The notes under the pieces: generated by a model | Seen by the model: only the letters and a program-made list of their open reading frames with translations | Database searches by the model: none | What the model was told of the DNA's origin: nothing | Shown: positions 7,644 through 15,719 of the stretch, one piece after another | Layout: each line of letters begins with the position of its first letter | Position numbering within the stretch: the stretch's first letter is position 1 | Assembly (NCBI RefSeq): GCF_001681715.1 | Contig: NZ_LNWY01000001.1 | Coordinates: 62,001-126,000, forward strand | Length of the DNA: 64,000 nucleotides | Source: Tritonibacter mobilis | Lineage (GTDB): Bacteria > Pseudomonadota > Alphaproteobacteria > Rhodobacterales > Rhodobacteraceae | Reading direction: 5' to 3' | Program-made: the position numbers and the translations under genes

Positions 7644-8546
7644 TTAGTTGGATTTCAGCTTGCGCGCTTCGATGATGACTTCATAAGCCTCATGCGTGAT
7701 CGGCTGGAAGCCTTTGGAGTCGCCCGCTGCAACAGAGTAGTAGCAGTCGTAATCCATCGCCGGCATGGAGGCCATCAGCGCGGTCATCTTGACTTTGACA
7801 TCCTCGGGCAGGGCTTTGCGCAGAACAACCGGGCCTTCGGGGATCGGCTTGGACTGCCAGATCTGGACCAGATCGTTCATGTCGATGAGACCTGCATCAA
7901 CCGCCTTGCGCAGCGCGCCGGAGTTGTAGCCATCTTCCCAGTTGCCCAGACCGTCGGCCCAGGTCACGCCAGCATCGATGTCGCCGTTTGCAACCGCGAC
8001 GATGGTCTGCTCGTGACCGCCAGTGAACTTGACCTCACCAAAATACTCGCCCGACTGCATGGTGGAACCAGTTTGCTGCGGGATCTCGATGGAGGGGATC
8101 AGGAAGCCGGAGGTGGAGTTCGGATCACCAAAGCCAAAGACCTTGCCCTTGACGTCCTCAAGCGCGTTGATGCCGCTGTCCTTGCGGGCAAAACCAACGG
8201 AGTAGTAGCCGTAGCCGCCATCGACGTTGACCTTGACCAGAACCGGCTCAACCGCTTCGGGGTCGGAGAGATAGGTCTTTGCGTAGCCAGATGCGCCCAG
8301 CCATGCCATGTCGATGGTGCCGCCCAGCAGACCCTGGATCACGCCGTTGTAGTCGGCAGGGGCAAACAGCTTGGTTTCAACACCCAGCAGCTCTTCGGTC
8401 TTGGCGCGCAGGCACTCGTTGGAGTTCAGACGGTCCTGAGCGTTTTCGCCGCCAAGGATGCCGATGCGGAATTCAGAGATTTCTTCTGCCATGACCGGGG
8501 TGGTCAGGGCGGTGGTGGCCAGTGCGGCAAGGATCAGTTTTTTCAT
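7644..8546 (-). CDS. phnD: PhnD, periplasmic phosphonate-binding protein
   Basis: The 300-residue protein begins with a signal peptide (MKKLILAALATTALTTPVMA, cleavage near A20), followed by the PhnD fold, recognised from segments such as EFRIGILGGENAQDRL and the GGTIDMAWLGASGYAKTYL region that builds the phosphonate pocket. The ATG at 8546 is preceded by GGAG at 9 nt; the longer frame has no such site. It delivers phosphonates to PhnE1/E2 and PhnC. A hairpin downstream may keep its expression above that of the permeases. Confidence 0.96.
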   Translation of the reverse strand: MKKLILAALATTALTTPVMAEEISEFRIGILGGENAQDRLNSNECLRAKTEELLGVETKLFAPADYNGVIQGLLGGTIDMAWLGASGYAKTYLSDPEAVEPVLVKVNVDGGYGYYSVGFARKDSGINALEDVKGKVFGFGDPNSTSGFLIPSIEIPQQTGSTMQSGEYFGEVKFTGGHEQTIVAVANGDIDAGVTWADGLGNWEDGYNSGALRKAVDAGLIDMNDLVQIWQSKPIPEGPVVLRKALPEDVKVKMTALMASMPAMDYDCYYSVAAGDSKGFQPITHEAYEVIIEARKLKSN

Positions 8547-8614
8547 CGTGGAACACTCCGGTTGTTGGTTGGCCCGAGACCACACCGGCCCCGAGGTGAT
8601 GAAAGGGGTCAGGA

Positions 8615-9433
8615 TCAGACGTAGGCTTCTGCCGTGCGTACGGCTTGGGTCTTGTCGAGCGTCTCAATCTCAGTGGAGGTGGCGGCCTCAGAGAAATCCG
8701 CGCCAGCGCCATAGATTTCACGGGCAACGCCGGTGGTCAGCTGCTCTGGCAGGCCGTCAAAGACGATGCGCCCATCGCGCATGCCCACCACTCGGTCACA
8801 ATAGCGGCGCGCGGTATCCAGCGTGTGCAGGTTGGCGATGACGGTGCGGCCGTCTTCTTCGTGGATGCGGCGCAGGGCCTCCATCACGGTTTGTGCATTC
8901 ATCGGATCGAGCGAGGCAATCGGCTCATCGGCGAGGATGATCTTGGGGTCTTGCATCAGCGCGCGGGCAATCGCTACTCGCTGCTGCTGACCACCCGAGA
9001 GGGCCTCGGCGCGTTTGGGCGCATGTTCGGCGATACCCAGACGATCCAGAATCTCGATCGCCTTGTGAATGTCCGCCATCGGATAGAGGTTGAACATGGT
9101 CGCCAGCGTCGAGCGCCGGTTGAGCGTGCCGTGCAGTACGTTGGAGACCACATCCATACGTGGCACCAGATTGAACTGCTGAAAGATCATCGCACATTCA
9201 GACTGCCATGCGCGTTTGTCTTTACCCTTTAGGGTGGTGATTTCGCGGCCCTCAAAGCTGATCGAGCCCTCAGAGGCATCGCCCAGACGGTTGATCATCC
9301 GCAGCAAGGTGGATTTACCTGCGCCGGAACGTCCGATGATGCCCAGCATGCAGGGTTTGTCGATATCAAGCGTCGCGGCTTCTACAGCCGTTTTGTCGCC
9401 GAATCTCTTAGTCAGTTTATTGATGCGCAGCAC
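8615..9433 (-). CDS. phnC: PhnC, phosphonate ABC transporter ATP-binding protein
   Basis: The 272-residue ATPase shows Walker [10 protein letters not shown] (residues 34-42), the signature LSGGQ (145-149) and Walker B IILADE (165-170), in the PhnC arrangement. It is the first gene of the leftward phnC-D-E1-E2 operon and powers phosphonate import. The 116-bp upstream region contains the repeat TTTACA-N5-TTTACA on the coding strand, with the 11-bp period of a Pho box but a poor match to its consensus, plus the lysR terminator. Confidence 0.96.
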   Translation of the reverse strand: MLRINKLTKRFGDKTAVEAATLDIDKPCMLGIIGRSGAGKSTLLRMINRLGDASEGSISFEGREITTLKGKDKRAWQSECAMIFQQFNLVPRMDVVSNVLHGTLNRRSTLATMFNLYPMADIHKAIEILDRLGIAEHAPKRAEALSGGQQQRVAIARALMQDPKIILADEPIASLDPMNAQTVMEALRRIHEEDGRTVIANLHTLDTARRYCDRVVGMRDGRIVFDGLPEQLTTGVAREIYGAGADFSEAATSTEIETLDKTQAVRTAEAYV

Positions 9434-9514
9434 TTGGCGGCCCCCTTTGGTTCCGCGATGGCTTACGCATTTCGCTCAAATCATTTGTGTCGAACGTGTA
9501 AAACTTTTGTAAAC

Positions 9515-9540
9515 GGCCCCGAATTCAACGGGGCTGCTTT
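9515..9540 (-). terminator. Terminator downstream of the LysR gene
   Basis: GCCCCG (9516-9521) and CGGGGC (9529-9534) form a stem. Read leftward, the stem is followed by a T/A-rich tract (GTTTACAAAAGTTTT), close behind the lysR stop at 9550. Confidence 0.55.
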
Positions 9541-9549
9541 GGCATCGCC

Positions 9550-10482
9550 CTAAATCTGGGCAAACCTCGCGCGTTCTTGGTGTGAGGCGGAGCCTAGACG
9601 CGCGCTCAGGTAGTCCAACATCACCCTAAGCCGGGTCGGCATATAGGTGCGGCTGGGATAAAGCGCCCATGCGCCGCTTTCAAATCCGGTGGCGCTGACC
9701 TGCCAGTCTGGAAACAAGGGAACCAAACGCCCTTGCGCCAGATCATCCGCAACCAGCCAATCTGCAAGTAAAGTCGGCCCCAGCCCGACCCGCGCCGCCT
9801 GTCGCAGCGCCAATGGGCTTGTCATCACCACTTTGCCGGTGACGGGCACTGTCTCCTGTTGTCCACTGGGGCTGCAAAAACGCCATGTGCCGTCGAACCC
9901 GCGCAACGGCATGCGCAGGCAATCATGGCCGTTCAGGGCCGCCGGCGACGGCAGATGCCCTGCGCGCGCCAGATAGTCCGGCGATGCACAGACCAGATAT
10001 CGGGTACACCGCAGATGGGTGCTGACCAAATCGCCCTGCGGCGCAGGTGCAAGACGAATTGCCAGATCGATCCCTTCGGCCAGCAGGTCCAGATAGCTAT
10101 CGGTAAAGATAAGCTCCAGCTCAATTTCCGGGTAACGGCTGCGAAACTCGGGCAACAAAGGCACCAAGCATTCCTGCCCCCATGCCACGGAGGCTGTGAT
10201 CCTCAATTTACCGGTGGGCGCGCGCCGGGCAGAGCGCGCCTCTTCTGCGGCGAGGTCCAGTTCTTCTACAAGCGGCGCAATCCGGTCCAGATATCCGCGC
10301 CCCACACCCGTCACCGCAAGCCTGCGCGTGCTGCGTTCAAACAGTCGCACGCCGAGACGTGCCTCTGCCGTCGCCACCACACGCGAAATGGCCGAAGGGT
10401 CCTGATCCAGAGCACGCGCTGCAGCGGCAAAGCTGCCGAGACGCGCGACCGTTAGAAGGGTTTTGAGTTGCGAGATATCCAT
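9550..10482 (-). CDS. LysR-family transcriptional regulator
   Basis: The 310-residue protein has the LysR N-terminal helix-turn-helix (residues 1-60, LKTLLTVARLGSFAAAARAL and PSAISRVVATAEARLGVRLF) and a periplasmic-binding-like effector domain. It is divergent from the SDR gene at 10588, with a 105-bp spacer, which suggests it controls that gene and itself. The effector is unknown. Confidence 0.93.
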   Translation of the reverse strand: MDISQLKTLLTVARLGSFAAAARALDQDPSAISRVVATAEARLGVRLFERSTRRLAVTGVGRGYLDRIAPLVEELDLAAEEARSARRAPTGKLRITASVAWGQECLVPLLPEFRSRYPEIELELIFTDSYLDLLAEGIDLAIRLAPAPQGDLVSTHLRCTRYLVCASPDYLARAGHLPSPAALNGHDCLRMPLRGFDGTWRFCSPSGQQETVPVTGKVVMTSPLALRQAARVGLGPTLLADWLVADDLAQGRLVPLFPDWQVSATGFESGAWALYPSRTYMPTRLRVMLDYLSARLGSASHQERARFAQI

Positions 10483-10587
10483 TCATGCGAATTTCGCATC
10501 AAGGTCACGATGAAACAAGCATTTCGACGCGAATTCAGCAGCAATAAGATACGAGAGACTTTGACATACCGCAGGAGCCTCTCCCCG

Positions 10588-11361
10588 ATGACCGACATGA
10601 CTGGAAAAACTGTCATAATCACTGGTGCCAGCCGTGGCATCGGGGCGGCAGCGGCAGAAGCCTTTGCAGGCGCGGGCGCAAATGTGGTGCTTGCCGCGCG
10701 CAGCCAAGATGAGATCGCCGCGATTGCGGCAAATATCACCGCTGCGGGGGGCAATGCGCTGGCCTTGCGCTGTGATGTGGCCAACTGGGATGCGGTTGCA
10801 ACTTTGGTGGCTCAGGCAGAAGAGGCCTTTGGACCGACCGATCTATTGATCAACAATGCAGGCCTCATCGACCCAATCGCGCGCCTTGGCGACAGCGATG
10901 TCGAAGGCTGGAACAAGGTGATCGATGTGAACGTCAAAGGCGTTTACCACGGCTTGCGCGCGGTGCTGCCGGGGATGCAGGCACGCGGCAAGGGCACCGT
11001 CATAAACATCTCATCTGGCGCGGCGACAAGCGTGCTTGAAGGCTGGAGCCACTATTGCGCCTCCAAAGCGGCGGTGCTGTCACTCACCCGCTGCGCCCAT
11101 GAAGAATATGGCGCTCAGGGCCTGCGCATTATGGGGCTTAGCCCCGGTACGGTCGCAACCGCGTTGCAAACCAGCATCCGCGCATCGGGCATCAATCCGG
11201 TATCGCAGCTAGATCCCGCCGTGCACATCCCCGCCGAGTGGGTCGCAAAAGCGCTGGTCTGGTTGGCTGGTCCCGGCGGGGACGACTGGGTTGGACAGGA
11301 TTTCGCCCTCAAAAGTGATGAGGCGCGGGAAAAGGTCGGGCTGCCGCCGGTCTCCGGCTGA
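10588..11361 (+). CDS. Short-chain dehydrogenase/reductase
   Basis: The 257-residue protein is a classical SDR: the cofactor motif TGASRGIG lies at residues 12-19, NNAG near residue 90, and the catalytic S-YxxxK appears as SHYCASK. It probably oxidises an alcohol or reduces a carbonyl using NAD(P). The ATG at 10588 with AGGAG upstream gives a family-typical N-terminus; a longer frame reaches into the lysR gene. Substrate is not inferable. Confidence 0.9.
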   Translation: MTDMTGKTVIITGASRGIGAAAAEAFAGAGANVVLAARSQDEIAAIAANITAAGGNALALRCDVANWDAVATLVAQAEEAFGPTDLLINNAGLIDPIARLGDSDVEGWNKVIDVNVKGVYHGLRAVLPGMQARGKGTVINISSGAATSVLEGWSHYCASKAAVLSLTRCAHEEYGAQGLRIMGLSPGTVATALQTSIRASGINPVSQLDPAVHIPAEWVAKALVWLAGPGGDDWVGQDFALKSDEAREKVGLPPVSG

Positions 11362-11379
11362 GCGGCGCGTCCGGGCGGA

Positions 11380-11413
11380 TGCTGGCGGGTATTATCGAGG
11401 GCACCCGTCAGCA
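11380..11413 (+). terminator. Hairpin downstream of the SDR gene
   Basis: TGCTGGCGGGT (11380-11390) and ACCCGTCAGCA (11403-11413) pair with one G-T wobble. There is no T run, so it may be an mRNA 3' structure or weak terminator. Confidence 0.45.
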
Positions 11414-11556
11414 CCCGCGTCGGCGAGCAGTCATATTCGGCGTCCAGTCATATATAGAAATGCGACCCTGTGCAGCAGCACAGAGACGCGTTATATGGCG
11501 CGCAGAAACATGAGACTCATCCCGTCTCGACCATTTTGCTCCAAGGAACCCTGCTA

Positions 11557-12240
11557 ATGTCCTTCGACCGCTCCATCAAGATCGCCCCCTCCATTCTGTC
11601 GGCGGATTTTGCCAACTTCGGCCAGGAAATTCGGGCCATCGAGGCCGAAGGCGCAGATTGGGTTCATGTGGATGTGATGGACGGGCATTTTGTACCCAAC
11701 CTCACCTTTGGTCCTGCTGCGGTAAAGGCCTTTCGCCCGCATGTGAAAACCGTGATGGACGTGCACCTGATGATCGCACCGGTTGACCCTTACATTGACG
11801 CATATGCGGATGCGGGCGCAGATGTCCTTACCGCCCATGTGGAGGCCGGACCGCACATTCACCGGACCCTGCAAGCCATCCGTGGGGCAGGCATGAAGGC
11901 CGGTGTTGCCCTCAATCCCGGCACCCCCGCCGAAGCGGTGGCACATCTTCTGGACCTCACCGATCTGATCTGCGTGATGACTGTAAATCCCGGATTTGGC
12001 GGCCAAAAGTTCATCGACATGACCGCCAAGATCCGCTCTCTGCGAGAGATGATCGGTGACCGTCCAGTGCATATTGAAATCGACGGTGGCGTGGATCCGA
12101 GCACCGCACCTTTGGTGGTCGAGGCCGGAGCTGACGTTCTGGTGGCAGGCTCTGCGGTCTTCCGGGGCGGCTCTGTCGACGCACCGCAGGTTTATGGCGA
12201 AAATATCCGCAAGATCCGCGAAGCTGCCTCCACCGCTTGA
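11557..12240 (+). CDS. rpe: Ribulose-phosphate 3-epimerase
   Basis: The 227-residue TIM-barrel protein interconverts ribulose 5-phosphate and xylulose 5-phosphate. Family signatures are IAPSILSADFANFG near the start, VDVMDGHFVPNLTFGP with the metal/catalytic aspartate, HLMI, and the C-terminal phosphate-binding region EIDGGV and GADVLVAGSAVF. AAGGA upstream of 11557 supports this start over a longer frame. It stands alone between the SDR gene and a convergent thioesterase. Confidence 0.96.
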   Translation: MSFDRSIKIAPSILSADFANFGQEIRAIEAEGADWVHVDVMDGHFVPNLTFGPAAVKAFRPHVKTVMDVHLMIAPVDPYIDAYADAGADVLTAHVEAGPHIHRTLQAIRGAGMKAGVALNPGTPAEAVAHLLDLTDLICVMTVNPGFGGQKFIDMTAKIRSLREMIGDRPVHIEIDGGVDPSTAPLVVEAGADVLVAGSAVFRGGSVDAPQVYGENIRKIREAASTA

Positions 12241-12261
12241 TCACGAAGATCGCTTTTCCAT

Positions 12262-12355
12262 GGCGGGCGCTCTCCCGCCCGTCACGGATGCATTGATAAA
12301 TGCACCCCTTCCCGTTGGGCCGGGCGCCGGGCCTTGCGGCCCGGCGTATCAGCGC
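12262..12355. repeat. Palindromic intergenic repeat, copy 2
   Basis: This stretch shares with copies 1 and 3 the motif CTCCCGCCCG, the core CCGTTGGGCCGGGCGCCGG and a terminal G/C stem. Its inner hairpin CGCCGGGCC-TTGC-GGCCCGGCG (12325-12346) is perfect. It lies between the convergent rpe and thioesterase genes and lacks one outer arm seen in copy 1. Confidence 0.7.
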
Positions 12356-12768
12356 GGGTTGATCCGTCGGAAGATCGCGGTCGCCGTTGCCAACAGCCGA
12401 CCGTCAGCATCGTGCAACTCACCCAGCACATGAGCAGTGCTTTTGCCGCCACCGGTCGCGCGCGCAGTTGCAGCCACCCGCCCGATCTTGGTCGACGCGA
12501 TGTAGGATAGGTTCAATGCAACCGTCACCAAGGCGGCACGGCCATCGGGGTCGAAATACTGCGCAGCCGTGTTGCCACAGGCCACATCCATAACGGTCGC
12601 AACCATCCCACCGTGCAAAATTCCGTGCCGGTTGAGATGCCGCGCCGCGACCTCCAGAGTGACTGTGCAGATCCCGGAGGCGTCTATTATTGTCTCATAC
12701 CCCACCATGTTCTGACATCCCGGATCGGAAATCTCTCTTCCACCCACGTCATGCGTCTCAGATGTCAT
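12349..12768 (-). CDS. PaaI-type hotdog-fold thioesterase
   Basis: The 139-residue protein has the hotdog thioesterase signature HGILHGGMVATVMDVACGNTA, where the HGG motif and following acidic residue hydrolyse acyl-CoA thioesters. The start at 12768 has AAGGGG at 5 nt. It may act on phenylacetyl-type CoA esters because paa genes occur 14 kb away, but that link is speculative. It ends inside the right edge of a palindromic repeat. Confidence 0.85.
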   Translation of the reverse strand: MTSETHDVGGREISDPGCQNMVGYETIIDASGICTVTLEVAARHLNRHGILHGGMVATVMDVACGNTAAQYFDPDGRAALVTVALNLSYIASTKIGRVAATARATGGGKSTAHVLGELHDADGRLLATATAIFRRINPR

Positions 12769-12900
12769 CATTGCCCCTTCTCGCCTGCACAGCTTGATGG
12801 CGACTGTGACCCGGACCTCACCTGAGGTCCAGCCCACTTTCCGACAGGAAAGATGGGCGCGGCGCATCCGGCCTCGATGGTCGGATGCGCCGCCCTCCCC

Positions 12901-14133
12901 TCAGTGCGAGATCACGCCTTCTGCAACCCAGCGATCAAAACGTGCAAGCACCGCATCGGTAAAAGCCACATCATTGATATGGCAAGGCAATTCCAGCACA
13001 TCGACATTTACAGGCGATCTGCTACGCATCTCCTCGCAAAAAGCAGAAAGCCCTGCTGCGTCATGCAATTCACCGCCCGCGCGATCCCATTCATTGCACC
13101 CCGCAGTGGGCAAAAAGAACGCCACCGGGGCAGCTGCACCAGCCAGCTTCTCACATATGGATCGCGCCACCGCACGCCGTTCCTCCGCCGCCAGCATGGC
13201 CGAGGTCAACAGGCGATTATGCGCGTGACACTCCCGCCCCCGAAGCGGTGCGGGCACGCCCTGCCACCCCACAAAATCCACCAGATCGTAACAGCCCGGT
13301 GCGATCATCTGCGGGATGCCCGCGCGACCCGCATGGGTCATGCGCCCCTCACCGGCCGAAAGCCCGCCAAACAGATGATTACCCACCTCTTGCGGTGCAA
13401 AATCCATTACGGCAGCAAAGGCACCATCGCCTGCGAGGCTCTCAAACGCCCGTCCGCCCATTCCAGTGGCATGAAACACCGCCACATCAAACCCGCGCCG
13501 TTCAAGCTCCGGTTTCAGCGTCACCATGTAGCGCAGCACCGTCTTGCCAAAGGAGGTCATCCCGATCATCGGCCGCATAAACGTCGGCGCTTCTACCGCG
13601 CGGGATGCACCCAGAACCGCCCCCGCCGCCTGACTGAGCGACGCCTTGCAGATGTCATTCAATCCATAAAGTCCCCCGGCCCAGAGGATCATCTGCACAT
13701 CCGCCGGAATGCGATCCGGCGGCAGCAGCGGCGAAAACGCCACGGTGGACACCACATATTTCGGCACCCCAAGCGGCAGTGCTCCGCAGAGATCCAGAGC
13801 CAGATCGGTGCCCATGGTCCCGCCCAGTACGATCACGCCGTGAATGCGCCCCTCCCGCCACAGATCGAGCGCAAGCCGGGCCGACCCTGCCCCCATGATC
13901 TGCATCGCGGTGTTCTCATCCCCGCTGTCAATGGCCGCCTGAATGGAACTGCCCGCCGCCTCGGCCACCTCGTGTTTTGACACATCCGTGGGCAGCTTTG
14001 GATCGCCCAAGACACTCACATCCATGCTGAGCACCTGACCGCCCTGCCCCCGGATCACGTCTGACAGATAGGACAGCTCATCATCCTTGGTATCCCAAGT
14101 TCCGGCCACAAGGATCGTCTTTTCACCGCTCAT
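12901..14133 (-). CDS. Tm-1-like ATP-binding (UPF0261) protein
   Basis: The 410-residue protein begins KTILVAGTWDTKDDELSYL and contains VIVLGGTMGTDLALDL, PKYVVSTVAFSP and FHATGMGGRAFE, marks of the UPF0261 family related to the plant Tm-1 resistance protein. Members have two Rossmann-like lobes; a biochemical role is not firmly established. GGAGG 5 nt before the ATG at 14133 fixes the start. It follows an aldehyde dehydrogenase gene in a tct transporter operon, suggesting a part in degrading the transported compound. Confidence 0.88.
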   Translation of the reverse strand: MSGEKTILVAGTWDTKDDELSYLSDVIRGQGGQVLSMDVSVLGDPKLPTDVSKHEVAEAAGSSIQAAIDSGDENTAMQIMGAGSARLALDLWREGRIHGVIVLGGTMGTDLALDLCGALPLGVPKYVVSTVAFSPLLPPDRIPADVQMILWAGGLYGLNDICKASLSQAAGAVLGASRAVEAPTFMRPMIGMTSFGKTVLRYMVTLKPELERRGFDVAVFHATGMGGRAFESLAGDGAFAAVMDFAPQEVGNHLFGGLSAGEGRMTHAGRAGIPQMIAPGCYDLVDFVGWQGVPAPLRGRECHAHNRLLTSAMLAAEERRAVARSICEKLAGAAAPVAFFLPTAGCNEWDRAGGELHDAAGLSAFCEEMRSRSPVNVDVLELPCHINDVAFTDAVLARFDRWVAEGVISH

Positions 14134-14234
14134 CTCATCCTCCCCGCAGGCGCCTCCCGCGCCCGTCTTCATCTTCTTCCAAATATCCCCGCCGGAGGCC
14201 GCGCGGTCCGGGCGCAGCCAGGGCCGCGCTTCCT

Positions 14235-15719
14235 TCAAAGCTGAATCCAGGCGGTTTTTAGATCGACGTATTTTTCCAGCGCATGCAGGGACTTGTCATG
14301 TCCGTTGCCGGACTGGCCAACACCGCCCAAAGGCACCGTATTATCCGCACCGCCATAGGTGTTCACATGCACCACACCGGCGCGTATGCCCGCGACACAG
14401 CGATGCGCCCGCGACAGATCCTGCGTCCAGACCCCGGCGGCGAGGCCATAGTCGGTGGCGTTCGCGAGCCGCAGAGCCTCTTCTTCCGTCTCGAACGGTG
14501 TCACCGACAGAACCGGCCCAAACACTTCGCGCTGAAACAGGCTCGCCTGCTGGGTCACGCCGGTCACGACTGTGGGGGCCATATAGGTGCCGCCAGTGTC
14601 CTGCAAAATTCGCCCGCCGCCACACAGCACCTCGCCGCCTTCGGCGATGGCGCGCTCCACATGCGCGAGGTTAGCCTCTAATTGAACCTCAGAATTCACC
14701 GCGCCGATCTGTGTGCCCAGATCCAACGGATCGCCGGCCGTCAGTGCTTTGGCATGGTCCACCACCCGCGCGACAAATTCATCATGGATCGACGCCTCCA
14801 CCAGCAGGCGGGAGCCTGCGACACAGACCTGCCCGGAGTTGCGAAAGATCCCCATAGCGGAGACCTTGGCGGCATGGTCCAGATCCTTGGCATCGGCAAA
14901 AACGATGTTGGGGGACTTGCCGCCCAACTCCAGATAGCAGCGTTTGAGGTTCGAACGCGCCGAGGCCTCCAGCAACCGCCGTCCCGTCGCGCCAGAACCG
15001 GTAAAGACCATCACATCCACATCCATATGCTCCGACAGGGCGGCACCTGTCACAGCACCCGGCCCGGTCACAACATTCAGCACGCCATCCGGCAGGCCGC
15101 AGTCCGAACAAATCTCCGCCAGCCGAAGCAGCGACAGCGACGCGGTCTCGGCCGGTTTCAACACCACGGAGTTGCCCATCGCGAGCGCGGGCGCCAATTT
15201 CCACGCGCCGATCATCAGCGGGAAGTTCCATGGCACGATCGCGCCCACCACACCGACGGGCGCGCGCTGCACCAGCCCCAGCACATCCGGCGCGGTGGGG
15301 GCCACTTCGCCCGCCACCTTGTCCAGCGCCTCGGCGTAATAGCGAAAGGTCCCGGCAGCAGAGCCAGCCTCAGCCTTCAGCGCCATGTTGAACTCGGTGC
15401 CGTTGTCGCGCACGCCAAGCACCGTAAGCGCCACCGCCTCGGCCTCGATCTTATCGGCGATCCGGTGCAGTACTTTCTTGCGCGCCGCAGGCGCCAGCCC
15501 TGACCAGCGGCCATCCTCGAACGCCCGCCGCGCAGAGGCAACGGCCCGGTCGACATCCGCCGCCGTGGCCGTGGCCAATGTGGTCAGAACAGATCCGTCA
15601 ATCGGCGAAGTAGTTTCGCGTGGCGTGCCCGAACCTTGCGTCCGTGCTCCTTCAAGAAAGAGGTTCTGCGGCGCAACAGGAGTGCTCCGAAGCGTGTTGA
15701 TGAGGTCTTGGTTTGCCAT
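14235..15719 (-). CDS. NAD(P)-dependent aldehyde dehydrogenase
   Basis: The 494-residue enzyme shows VPWNFPLMIGAWKLAPALAMGN (cofactor region), LELGGKSPNIVFADA with the general-base glutamate, and GQVCVAGSR with the catalytic cysteine. It resembles PuuC/BetB-like dehydrogenases acting on amino- or hydroxy-aldehydes. The ATG at 15719 has an excellent AAGGAGG at 4 nt. This Shine-Dalgarno and the first 45 codons lie inside the tctA reading frame, giving a 136-bp overlap. The aminotransferase at 19830 could supply its aldehyde substrate. Confidence 0.92.
   Translation of the reverse strand: MANQDLINTLRSTPVAPQNLFLEGARTQGSGTPRETTSPIDGSVLTTLATATAADVDRAVASARRAFEDGRWSGLAPAARKKVLHRIADKIEAEAVALTVLGVRDNGTEFNMALKAEAGSAAGTFRYYAEALDKVAGEVAPTAPDVLGLVQRAPVGVVGAIVPWNFPLMIGAWKLAPALAMGNSVVLKPAETASLSLLRLAEICSDCGLPDGVLNVVTGPGAVTGAALSEHMDVDVMVFTGSGATGRRLLEASARSNLKRCYLELGGKSPNIVFADAKDLDHAAKVSAMGIFRNSGQVCVAGSRLLVEASIHDEFVARVVDHAKALTAGDPLDLGTQIGAVNSEVQLEANLAHVERAIAEGGEVLCGGGRILQDTGGTYMAPTVVTGVTQQASLFQREVFGPVLSVTPFETEEEALRLANATDYGLAAGVWTQDLSRAHRCVAGIRAGVVHVNTYGGADNTVPLGGVGQSGNGHDKSLHALEKYVDLKTAWIQL

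Noticed and set aside
10468-10587. N-terminal extension of the SDR protein
   Set aside because: It would overlap the start of lysR and is not SDR-like; the ATG at 10588 has its own ribosome site and gives the family N-terminus.
12853-13980. 375-codon plus-strand frame opposite the Tm-1-like gene
   Set aside because: Product is rich in R, H and P without family features; the minus-strand gene has clear UPF0261 motifs and a good ribosome site.
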